A DNA stretch of 9,800 bases. Origin: JAEWSN01 sp038249175 (lineage in GTDB: Bacteria > Bacillota > Clostridia > DSM-8532). The notes beneath the pieces are model-generated. The model made no database searches. It had not been told where the DNA came from and was given only the letters and a program-made list of their open reading frames with translations. The stretch's first letter is position 1, and every line of letters begins with the position of its first letter. Both the position numbers and the translations under genes were made by a program. This document shows, in pieces, positions 1 through 6,114 of this stretch. The stretch lies in assembly GCA_038249175.1 (NCBI GenBank), contig JBBRWP010000115.1:1-9800 (forward strand), read 5' to 3'.

Positions 1-1008
1 GATCTGGTTGCATGCGCCGATATGGTCATGGAACGGGCGGAAGCCAAGGCGGAAGAACACGGCATCAAAGCCCTGACAGTGGATTCCCTGCTGGCCGATC
101 CGGATATTCAAATTATTGTGAACCTGACAATTCCCAAAGCCCATGCGACCGTAACCATTCAAGCGTTGGAAGCCGGGAAGCATGTGTATCTGGAGAAACC
201 TTTTGCCATTACGCGTGAAGATGGGAAAGCCATGCTGGCCAAGGCAAAAGAAAAAGGCTTGCGCATTGGCTGTGCCCCGGATACTTTTATGGGCGGCGGT
301 ATTCAGACTGTTCGAAAGCTCCTGGATGATGGCTGGATTGGCACCCCCGTGGGAGCAACAGCCTTTATGACCTGCCATGGCCATGAAAGCTGGCATCCGG
401 ATCCGGAGTTTTACTACGAAGTGGGCGGTGGCCCGATGTTTGACATGGGACCCTACTACCTGACCGCTTTGGTGAACCTTTTAGGCCCGGTCGCTTCCAC
501 AGCAGGACATGCTGATACCACTTTTCCCACCAGAACCATTACCAGTGAGAAAAAGTACGGCAACATTGTGGATGTGGAAGTACCCACGCACATTACCGGT
601 CTTCTGCGATTCCAATCCGGTCAATCGGCTACCATTCTGACCAGTTTTGATGTTTGGCATTCAGAACTTCCGCGTATTGAGCTTTACGGCAGTGAAGGCA
701 CCATTTTGGTGCCTGATCCGAACAGTTTTGGCGGACCTGTAATGCTCAAGCGTATGGGGCAGACTGAATGGGTATCCATGCCGCTTTCCCACGGGCATGC
801 GGACAACAGCCGTGGCATCGGTGTTGCTGATATGGCAAGGGGAATTGCTGCCGGTACACCACACCGTGCAGATATGACATTGGCCTACCATGTACTGGAT
901 GTGATGCATGCGGTTCATGATGCCGCCAAGGTGGAAAGAACCGTAAAACTCGAAAGCACCTGTCAGCGTCCGGAAGCCCTGCCCATGGTGGATATCTATC
1001 AGGCTTAA
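1..1008 (+). CDS. Gfo/Idh/MocA-family NAD(P)-dependent oxidoreductase, 5'-truncated by the window edge
   Basis: The frame is open from base 1 (DLVACADMVMERAEAKAEEHG) and ends at TAA 1006-1008, giving 335 visible residues. The missing N-terminus should carry the GxGxxG nucleotide-binding loop, so the true start lies upstream; the ATGs at 22 and 28 fall inside the Rossmann fold and are not starts. Visible family marks are the stretch DPDIQIIVNLTIPKAH followed by AGKHVYLEKPF, whose EKP lysine is a hallmark of the family, and the C-terminal-domain segment GGGPMFDMGPYYL leading to NLLGP. Such enzymes oxidise or reduce sugars, inositols or related polyols in the cytoplasm using NAD(P). The substrate cannot be read from the sequence. 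A strong terminator about 100 bp downstream separates it from guaB, so it is probably the last gene of its transcript. The family assignment is firm; the specific function is unknown. Confidence 0.9.
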   Translation, partial: DLVACADMVMERAEAKAEEHGIKALTVDSLLADPDIQIIVNLTIPKAHATVTIQALEAGKHVYLEKPFAITREDGKAMLAKAKEKGLRIGCAPDTFMGGGIQTVRKLLDDGWIGTPVGATAFMTCHGHESWHPDPEFYYEVGGGPMFDMGPYYLTALVNLLGPVASTAGHADTTFPTRTITSEKKYGNIVDVEVPTHITGLLRFQSGQSATILTSFDVWHSELPRIELYGSEGTILVPDPNSFGGPVMLKRMGQTEWVSMPLSHGHADNSRGIGVADMARGIAAGTPHRADMTLAYHVLDVMHAVHDAAKVERTVKLESTCQRPEALPMVDIYQA

Positions 1009-1107
1009 GTAGTATGAGCTTATTTCTGGAAGCGTGAGGGTCCTGTTCGTCCTGTCTTTGACAAACCTTTTGACGGATGTGTCACATCTCTGATGGAACC
1101 ATCAATG

Positions 1108-1158
1108 AAGCCGTTGCATGCACACATTTGTTTGCATGCAACGGCTTTGTTGTATTTT
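1108..1158 (+). terminator. Rho-independent terminator after the oxidoreductase gene
   Basis: A perfect 15-bp stem is formed by 1108-1122 (AAGCCGTTGCATGCA) and 1133-1147, with a 10-nt loop. It is followed by a T-rich tail (TTTGTTGTATTTT) to 1158. It lies 100 bp after the stop codon of the oxidoreductase. The tail is interrupted by G and A, so efficiency may be moderate. Confidence 0.75.
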
Positions 1159-1222
1159 CGTGACACGGGGACGGTTTTATTCTCTCACGTGCGTGTCACA
1201 ATAAAACCGTCCCCGTGTCACG
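1159..1222. repeat. REP-like long palindrome with the GACACGGGGACGG motif
   Basis: Bases 1159-1180 and 1201-1222 are perfect 22-bp inverted repeats (arm beginning CGTGACACGGGGACGG) around a 20-bp centre. The centre contains GTGTCA at 1193-1198, which can pair instead with TGACAC at 1161-1166. The element may therefore be a REP-type hairpin (about 1160-1199) joined to an inverted partial copy. From memory, GTGACACGGGGACGG-type palindromes are scattered in many Bacillota genomes, often near REP-associated tyrosine (IS200-like) transposases; no transposase is present here. It lies between two genes, before the guaB promoter. It could also act as a second terminator, but no T-run follows it. Confidence 0.7.
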
Positions 1223-1279
1223 ATTTCAAAATTTCTATAAAAACATTTCTATGTCGTACACCCCGTTTTGTTTGGTTCA

Positions 1280-1308
1280 TTGCATTTTAAAAACCCTTCC
1301 GCTATAAT
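1280..1308 (+). promoter_or_regulatory. Probable sigma-A promoter of guaB
   Basis: A perfect -10 TATAAT lies at 1303-1308, with a weak -35 TTGCAT at 1280-1285 and a 17-bp spacer. Transcription would start near 1315, giving a leader of about 100 nt before the guaB ATG at 1416. The leader holds a small hairpin at 1335-1347 (CCATG/CATGG). I see no recognisable purine riboswitch in it. Confidence 0.65.
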
Positions 1309-1415
1309 AGTTTTAATCTTTTGCCGTTGCTTTTCCATGTTTCATGGTGCTTAATGAAGGTATTTACGATTCACGGCGTCGGAATGCCGCTATTATCAGA
1401 AGGGAGACAGACTCT

Positions 1416-2864
1416 ATGTTTGAAAAAATAGGATTGACATTTGATGATGTGCTGCTGATACCGCAACGTTCGTCTGTATTGCCGAAAGATATCAACACCG
1501 CAACATGGCTGACCAACACTGTACGCCTCAACATTCCGCTGATGAGCGCCGCCATGGACACCGTCACAGAATCCCGCCTGGCCATTGCCATCGCCAGGGA
1601 GGGCGGCATTGGCATAATCCACAAGAACATGAGTATCGCACAGCAGGCAACGGAAGTCGATCGCGTGAAACGTTCAGAACATGGCGTCATCACCGATCCG
1701 TTTTTTTTAAGCCCGGAACACACCATCAATGATGCAAACGATTTAATGGGCAAATACCGCATTTCCGGCGTGCCCATTACGGAACACGGCAAGCTGGTTG
1801 GCATCCTGACAAATCGCGATTTGCGTTTTCTGAAAAACTTTACACAAAAAATCGGGGCTGTGATGACAAAGGACCGCCTGATAACGGCACCCGTTGGCAC
1901 AACCCTTGACGAAGCACAGGAAATTCTGGGAAAATATAAAATTGAAAAACTGCCGCTGGTGGATGACAAGGGCTATCTTAAAGGACTCATTACCATCAAG
2001 GATATTGAAAAAACGATACAGTACCCCAATTCGGCCAAAGACAAAAAGGGGCGCTTGCTTGTGGGTGCTGCTGTGGGTGTGACCGCAGATATGCTAGACC
2101 GTGTTGAGGCACTGGTGCAGGCACAGGTGGACATCATTACCATTGATTCGGCTCATGGACATTCTGACAATGTGATCAATGCCATCCGACGCATCAAAGA
2201 AGCCTACCCGATATTACAGATTATTGCCGGAAATGTTGCCACCGCAGAAGGGACAAGGGACCTGATTGAAGCCGGTGCCGATGCCATCAAAGTGGGTATG
2301 GGACCCGGTTCCATTTGTACCACACGTGTGGTCACCGGTATCGGTGTGCCGCAAATCACCGCTATTTATGATTGCGCCATTGAAGCCAGGAAACACAACA
2401 TCCCCATTATCGGAGATGGCGGTATCAAATATTCCGGAGATATACCCAAGGCCATTGCAGCCGGGGCCAATGTGGTGATGCTGGGTAACCTTTTCGCTGG
2501 TACAGAAGAAAGCCCTGGAGACTCCGAGATGTATCAGGGGCGTCGCTTCAAAGTTTATCGTGGCATGGGTTCTCTCGGGGCCATGCAAAAAGGCAGTGGT
2601 GACCGGTACTTCCAGGAAAACGCACAAAAACTGGTACCGGAGGGTGTGGAAGGCCGTGTGGCTTACAAAGGCTCCCTTGCCGAAACGGTGTTTCAACTGG
2701 TTGAAGGCTTGAAGCACTCTATGGGTTACTGTGGTGTGCCGACGGTGGCAGACTTGCAGCAACACTCTCAATTCCTGCGCATCACGAATGCGTCTTTAAA
2801 GGAAAGCCATCCGCATGATATCTATATTACGAAAGAGTCCCCCAACTACTCTACGGGAATATAA
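1416..2864 (+). CDS. guaB: Inosine-5'-monophosphate dehydrogenase
   Basis: GuaB oxidises IMP to XMP with NAD+, the committed step of GTP synthesis, in the cytoplasm as a tetramer. The 482-residue length is normal for the family. The N-terminus MFEKIGLTFDDVLLIP is typical. Two CBS domains occupy about residues 93-205, inserted in the TIM barrel. The catalytic loop GPGSICTTR has the nucleophilic Cys at residue 301. IMP phosphate and ribose contacts are visible in GDGGIKYSGD and GNLFAGTEESPG. The mobile flap contains GSGDRYFQ with the conserved Arg-Tyr pair at 397-398, and EGRVAYKG follows. The start is ATG 1416, preceded by AGGGAG at 1401-1406 with 9-nt spacing; an in-frame ATG at 1344 lacks a ribosome binding site and sits inside a hairpin. 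The gene has its own promoter. I see no strong terminator in the 80 bp after the stop. Confidence 0.98.
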   Translation: MFEKIGLTFDDVLLIPQRSSVLPKDINTATWLTNTVRLNIPLMSAAMDTVTESRLAIAIAREGGIGIIHKNMSIAQQATEVDRVKRSEHGVITDPFFLSPEHTINDANDLMGKYRISGVPITEHGKLVGILTNRDLRFLKNFTQKIGAVMTKDRLITAPVGTTLDEAQEILGKYKIEKLPLVDDKGYLKGLITIKDIEKTIQYPNSAKDKKGRLLVGAAVGVTADMLDRVEALVQAQVDIITIDSAHGHSDNVINAIRRIKEAYPILQIIAGNVATAEGTRDLIEAGADAIKVGMGPGSICTTRVVTGIGVPQITAIYDCAIEARKHNIPIIGDGGIKYSGDIPKAIAAGANVVMLGNLFAGTEESPGDSEMYQGRRFKVYRGMGSLGAMQKGSGDRYFQENAQKLVPEGVEGRVAYKGSLAETVFQLVEGLKHSMGYCGVPTVADLQQHSQFLRITNASLKESHPHDIYITKESPNYSTGI

Positions 2865-2946
2865 GACCATGATTGTACCCCGGAAAGTCACAACATAGTG
2901 GTGTTATCAGGCCAAGAAGCCGCTAAAACAGGCAATTTTCCTAGTC

Positions 2947-2975
2947 TTGACAGGAATAACCGATTCTACTATAAT
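2947..2975 (+). promoter_or_regulatory. Perfect consensus sigma-A promoter upstream of the repeat element and greA
   Basis: TTGACA at 2947-2952 and TATAAT at 2970-2975 are separated by exactly 17 bp, the ideal vegetative promoter. Transcription should start near 2982. The first gene downstream is greA, about 560 nt away; the repeat element and a terminator-like hairpin lie in between. It is either the greA promoter with a very long structured leader or the promoter of a non-coding RNA ending near 3503. Confidence 0.8.
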
Positions 2976-3025
2976 GATGCAATAAAGATTTCGGGTATAA
3001 AATTTACTATGAACAGTTCTGGGTT

Positions 3026-3375
3026 CAAGTTGCATAAGTCTTAGCTATTAAAACCAAGCGGTTATCATAGGTATAAAATCTGAAAATGCGTAGCATTTTC
3101 AGCAGGTTTTGTTCGAACACGATAGAGGACGCATGGGGTATAAAATCTGAAAATGCGTAGCATTTTCAGCAGGTTTTGTGCGAAAACGATAGAGGACGCA
3201 TGGGGTATAAATCTGAAAGTGCGTAGCATTTTCAGCAGGTATCGTGCGAACACGATAGAGGACGCATGGGGTATAAATCTGAAAATACGTAGCTTTTTCA
3301 GCAAGTTTTGTGCGAACGCGATGGAGGACGCATGGGGTATAAAGATGATTGTCGGACAAAAATAGTTGCAATTTG
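3026..3375. repeat. Modular BOX-like repeat element, four-unit version
   Basis: The left module (about 3026-3077, starting CAAGTTGCATAAG and containing GTTATCAT at 3061-3068) and the right module (about 3336-3375, GATGATTG to ATAGTTGCAATTTG) match the two halves of the short element at 4167-4249. Here they are separated by a tandem array of four 66-67 bp units. The ends form an imperfect inverted repeat: CAAGTTGCAT at 3026-3035 against TTGCAATTTG at 3366-3375. The motif GGTATAAA occurs on both sides of the array (3070-3077 and 3336-3343), suggesting that units were gained at a GTAT site. The architecture is analogous to pneumococcal BOX elements (A module, variable number of B modules, C module), but I do not recognise the sequence as BOX. 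Short peptides can be read from it, but unit lengths of 65, 66 and 67 bp across the arrays argue against coding. Confidence 0.8.
3080..3343. repeat. Tandem array of four 66-67 bp hairpin units
   Basis: Units start at 3080, 3147, 3213 and 3279. Each begins with a hairpin, CTGAAAATGC then GTA then GCATTTTCAG (10-bp stem, 3-nt loop). A linker around GGTTTTGTGCGAACACGA follows, then GAGGACGCATGGGGTATAAA. Unit 3 has an A-to-G change that keeps a G-U pair. The last unit carries two stem mismatches (TAC against GCT) and is the most degenerate. There are no unique spacers, so this is not a CRISPR array. It lies inside the element at 3026-3375. Confidence 0.9.
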
Positions 3376-3459
3376 AAACGAATACAAGATTTTTGCCGTT
3401 GAAATCAAATATTCAGGCCGACAGTATGTGTAGCGTGAGGAAATCCCGAACCGCTCAGC

Positions 3460-3503
3460 CTGTCAATTGGTGTGTAATCACATCATATGACAGACATTTT
3501 TAT
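3460..3503 (+). terminator. Terminator-like hairpin in the greA leader (candidate attenuator or ncRNA end)
   Basis: CTGTCA at 3460-3465 pairs with TGACAG at 3488-3493. After a 2x2 internal loop, a 7-bp stem continues (3468-3474 with 3479-3485, one G-T pair) around a TAAT loop. ACATTTTTATTT follows. The hairpin lies only 38 bp before the greA ATG, with no other convincing promoter between it and greA. It could end a repeat-containing RNA from the 2947 promoter, or act as an attenuator for greA. Confidence 0.6.
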
Positions 3504-3541
3504 TTCAGCAGATCGGTCAAAGTTCTGAAAAGGAGAAAGAT

Positions 3542-4018
3542 ATGAGTGGAAAAGAAGTTCTGCTAACCTACGAAGGCCTGAAAAAACTGGAAGAAGAGTT
3601 GGATTTTTTAAAAGGCGATAAACGCAAAGAAAACGCAGAGCGCATCAAGGCCGCGTTGGCTTTTGGGGATATTTCTGAAAACTCGGAATATGATGATGCC
3701 AAAAATGAACAGGCGCAAAACGAGTCCCGGATTATGCAACTGGAGAATATGCTCAAGTATGCAGCCGTCATTGATGATGAAGATGTGGACACCAATGTGG
3801 TCAGTATTGGTACGCATGTGCGAATCCGTGAGGTCAAATCAAAGGAAGAAAGCAGTTACCATATTGTTGGTTCCACGGAAGCCGATCCCATGGCCTATCG
3901 TATTTCTAATGAATCCCCGGTGGGTTCTGCGTTGCTAAAACACAAAGTGGGGGAGACTATTGATATTGATGTGCCGGGCGGAAAAATAAAATATAAGATT
4001 ATTGAAATTTTCAAGTAA
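3542..4018 (+). CDS. greA: Transcription elongation factor GreA
   Basis: GreA enters the RNA polymerase secondary channel and stimulates cleavage of backtracked transcripts, rescuing arrested complexes. The 158 residues match the usual length. The N-terminal coiled coil spans about residues 8-75 and contains the hallmark tip GDISENSEYDDAK with acidic residues near D43 and E46 that coordinate the catalytic Mg2+. The C-terminal FKBP-like domain ends in GGKIKYKIIEIFK and includes SPVGSALLKHKVGE. The start ATG 3542 is preceded by AGGAG at 3531-3535 with 6-nt spacing. The gene stands alone between two terminators. Its upstream region is unusual, with a consensus promoter 590 bp away, a repeat element and a terminator-like hairpin, which hints at control in the leader. 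Confidence 0.97.
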   Translation: MSGKEVLLTYEGLKKLEEELDFLKGDKRKENAERIKAALAFGDISENSEYDDAKNEQAQNESRIMQLENMLKYAAVIDDEDVDTNVVSIGTHVRIREVKSKEESSYHIVGSTEADPMAYRISNESPVGSALLKHKVGETIDIDVPGGKIKYKIIEIFK

Positions 4019-4065
4019 ATTGTTAAAATATCATTTTTATTGAAATGACACATGTCAGATGTTTT

Positions 4066-4095
4066 TTGACAGTTTCATGATAAATCGTGTATAAT
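4066..4095 (+). promoter_or_regulatory. Consensus sigma-A promoter directly upstream of a terminator
   Basis: TTGACA at 4066-4071 and TATAAT at 4090-4095 have an 18-bp spacer. The start site would be near 4102, only about 10 bp before the terminator stem at 4111. lysS begins 230 bp further on. Transcription toward lysS from here would have to read through the terminator; otherwise the product is an RNA of about 40 nt. Confidence 0.7.
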
Positions 4096-4110
4096 GACAT
4101 AATTCCATGG

Positions 4111-4142
4111 CAGTTTGCATAAAAATGCAAACTGTTTTTTTT
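4111..4142 (+). terminator. Strong Rho-independent terminator after greA
   Basis: CAGTTTGCAT (4111-4120) and ATGCAAACTG (4125-4134) form a perfect 10-bp stem with an AAAA loop, followed by eight T residues (4135-4142). It is 92 bp after the greA stop codon. It also lies just downstream of the promoter at 4066-4095. Confidence 0.88.
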
Positions 4143-4166
4143 CGAAGTTTCAAAGAGGAGTTGTGG

Positions 4167-4249
4167 CAAGTTGCATAAGACTTAGTAATTAAAAAAACTG
4201 TTATCATCTGTATCTAAGACGATTGACGGGCAAAGATAGTTGCAATTTG
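4167..4249. repeat. Modular BOX-like element, zero-unit version, in the lysS leader
   Basis: This 83-bp element carries both end modules of the element at 3026-3375 without any hairpin unit. It starts CAAGTTGCATAAG, contains ATTAAAA and GTTATCAT, then GTATCTAAGACGATTG, and ends ATAGTTGCAATTTG. The ends can pair (CAAGTTGCA with TGCAATTTG, one G-T), and CTTAG at 4181-4185 can pair with CTAAG at 4214-4218 inside. It lies 80 bp before the lysS start. No T-box consensus is present in this leader. Confidence 0.75.
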
Positions 4250-4328
4250 ACACAAGCATTGACTTTTCTGTTCGTAAAGAACCAGATTGACAGGATCTAC
4301 CGTCATCAACAGTAGGAGGACTGACCCT

Positions 4329-5837
4329 ATGACCGAGCAACAACATCCACACCCGGAACATGAAATGCCGGAACTGGATATCAATGAAGTCATGCAAATT
4401 CGCCGGGCAAAGCTACAGGAGCTGCAGGCTGCCGGTAAAGACCCTTTCCATATCGTCAAATTTGATACCGACACAACCATCAGCCCTATTTTGGCCGGTT
4501 ACGAAGCCTTTGCCGAAAAAGAAGTGACCCTTGCCGGTCGCCTCATGAGCAAGAGGGGCATGGGCAAATCGTCATTCTGTGATATTCAGGACAGAGATGG
4601 CCGGATACAACTTTATGTACGCATCAACGAACTGGGAGAAGAGGCATACGATGCCTTTAAAAAGCTGGATATCGGAGACTGGATTGGGACCACCGGAACA
4701 GTCTTTAAGACCCGAATGGGCGAAATATCGGTCAAGGTTCACACGTACACCTTGCTGTCCAAGTCGTTGCGTCCCCTGCCGGAGAAATTTCATGGCCTGA
4801 AGGATCCAGATACCCGATACCGTCAACGGTACCTGGATTTGATTGTGAACCCGGAAGTGCGAAAAACGTTTATTGCGCGCAGCCGTATTACGGCAGCCAT
4901 TCGACGCTTTCTGGATGATCGGGGCTTTCTGGAAGTCGAAACCCCTATCCTGAATACGATTGCAGGTGGGGCTACTGCAAGGCCTTTTACCACACATCAC
5001 AACACGTTGGACTTGGATATGTATATGCGCATTGCTCCGGAACTTTTCCTGAAACGCCTGATTGTCGGAGGTTTGGACCGCGTTTATGAGATTGGACGCA
5101 TGTTCCGCAACGAAGGCATGTCCATCAAACACAATCCGGAATTCACAATGCTCGAATTGTATCAGGCATTTACCGATTACCATGGTATGATGGAAATTGC
5201 CGAGACCCTCATTTCATCTGTGGCACAGCAGGTTTTAGGTTCTACGTTCATTACCTATCAGGGTACCGAATTATCCCTTGCACCGCCGTGGCAACGCATG
5301 ACCATGATAGAAGCGGTGAAAAAATATACGGGTGTTTGTTTTGACGATATCAAGTCGAACGAAGAAGCTGCTGCTATTGCCAAAGAAAAAGGAGTTCATG
5401 TGGCCGGTGAACCGGTGAAGGGTGAAATACTGAACCTGTTTTTCGAAGAATTTGTGGAACCAAACCTCATACAGCCCACCTTTATTCTTGACTACCCGGT
5501 AGAAGTTTCGCCACTGACAAAACGAAAACCAGGAAAACCGGAACTGGTGGAACGCTTTGAATTTTTCATTACTGCCCGTGAGTTCGGCAATGCATACAGC
5601 GAATTGAACGACCCGATGGACCAGAAGGAACGCTTCCTGGCGCAGGTGAAAAAGCGTGAAGCCGGGGATGATGAAGCCAATATGATGGATGACGATTACG
5701 TGGTTGCTTTAGAACACGGCCTGCCGCCGACCGGGGGTATGGGCATTGGCATTGATCGCCTGATAATGCTCCTGACCGATGCCTATTCTATACGGGATGT
5801 GCTCTTGTTCCCGACAATGAAGCCGAAGGAATTCTAA
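4329..5837 (+). CDS. lysS: Lysyl-tRNA synthetase, class II
   Basis: LysS charges tRNA-Lys with lysine using ATP, as a cytoplasmic homodimer. The 502-residue length is usual. The N-terminal OB-fold anticodon-binding domain spans about residues 66-145 (VTLAGRLMSKRGMGKSSF then DIQDRDGRIQLYV). Class II motif 1 is near residues 190-207 (ending FLEVETPIL). Motif 2 is at about 255-282, with RMFRNEG and HNPEFTMLELYQAF. Motif 3 is at about 464-482 (GLPPTGGMGIGIDRL). The start ATG 4329 has AGGAGG at 4314-4319 with 9-nt spacing; an in-frame ATG at 4287 has no ribosome binding site. The first 15 residues are rich in H, P and E and are not conserved. The leader holds the zero-unit repeat element and, further up, a promoter followed by a terminator. 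A hairpin follows the stop codon. Confidence 0.98.
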   Translation: MTEQQHPHPEHEMPELDINEVMQIRRAKLQELQAAGKDPFHIVKFDTDTTISPILAGYEAFAEKEVTLAGRLMSKRGMGKSSFCDIQDRDGRIQLYVRINELGEEAYDAFKKLDIGDWIGTTGTVFKTRMGEISVKVHTYTLLSKSLRPLPEKFHGLKDPDTRYRQRYLDLIVNPEVRKTFIARSRITAAIRRFLDDRGFLEVETPILNTIAGGATARPFTTHHNTLDLDMYMRIAPELFLKRLIVGGLDRVYEIGRMFRNEGMSIKHNPEFTMLELYQAFTDYHGMMEIAETLISSVAQQVLGSTFITYQGTELSLAPPWQRMTMIEAVKKYTGVCFDDIKSNEEAAAIAKEKGVHVAGEPVKGEILNLFFEEFVEPNLIQPTFILDYPVEVSPLTKRKPGKPELVERFEFFITAREFGNAYSELNDPMDQKERFLAQVKKREAGDDEANMMDDDYVVALEHGLPPTGGMGIGIDRLIMLLTDAYSIRDVLLFPTMKPKEF

Positions 5838-5843
5838 AAACCA

Positions 5844-5880
5844 GTCTGTTCAAACAAGAGCTGTTGAACAGACATCTTTC
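5844..5880 (+). terminator. Probable terminator hairpin after lysS
   Basis: GTCTGTTCAA (5844-5853) and TTGAACAGAC (5864-5873) form a perfect 10-bp stem with a 10-nt loop, starting 6 bp after the lysS stop codon. The tail ATCTTTC is only weakly T-rich. The position favours a terminator; the poor tail means it could instead be an RNA 3'-end or stabilising structure. Confidence 0.5.
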
Positions 5881-5992
5881 AGGTTCGCCGGTATTCTTAA
5901 TGGGGCATCTGTTCAAATATTGATTTGCAATTGAGAATTCACAGAAACAGAAGCCATCAAAAAGAAAAAACCGGTGCATTTGAGTTATAAAT

Positions 5993-6114
5993 CTGAATAT
6001 GCATAGCATTTTCAGTGAGTTTTGTGCCAGCATGAAGAGAATGGAATAGGTATAAATCTGAATATGCGTAGCATTTTCAGCAAGTTTTGTGCCTATAGGA
6101 TGAGGAAGGCATGG
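5993..6114. repeat. Two-unit hairpin repeat array abutting the 6111 gene
   Basis: Units start at 5993 and 6058, 65 bp apart. Both have the hairpin CTGAATATGC / GCATTTTCAG with the same T-T mismatch, then GTTTTGTGCC. They belong to the family at 3080-3343 and 9627-9800 but share local differences. The second unit runs up to the start codon of the gene at 6111: its ATG sits 53 bases from the unit start, the same place as the ATG of GCATGGGG in the other arrays. Homology stops right after ATGG. I see no flanking end modules here and no good promoter upstream. Confidence 0.8.

Noticed and set aside
661..918. Antisense ORF inside the oxidoreductase gene
   Set aside because: It is a shadow of the coding frame, with no ribosome binding site or recognisable domain.
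1344..1415. Upstream in-frame start of guaB at 1344
   Set aside because: There is no ribosome binding site, the ATG is in a hairpin, and the extra 24 residues are not part of the family; ATG 1416 has a good site.
3173..3208. Sigma-B-type promoter in each unit (GTTTTG with GGGTAT)
   Set aside because: GGGTAT resembles a sigma-B -10, but the spacer is 24 bp instead of about 12-15.
3080..3343. CRISPR array
   Set aside because: The period is 66-67 bp but whole units repeat; there are no unique spacers and no cas genes nearby.
3065..3371. Repeat-derived peptides on both strands (for example MRSIFSRFCAKTIEDAWGIN)
   Set aside because: The 66-bp period makes an accidental 22-residue peptide repeat, but the first spacing here is 67 bp and the other arrays use 65 bp, so the frame is not kept.
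4143..4328. T-box or other known riboswitch in the lysS leader
   Set aside because: No T-box consensus is present, and the leader is explained by the zero-unit repeat element.
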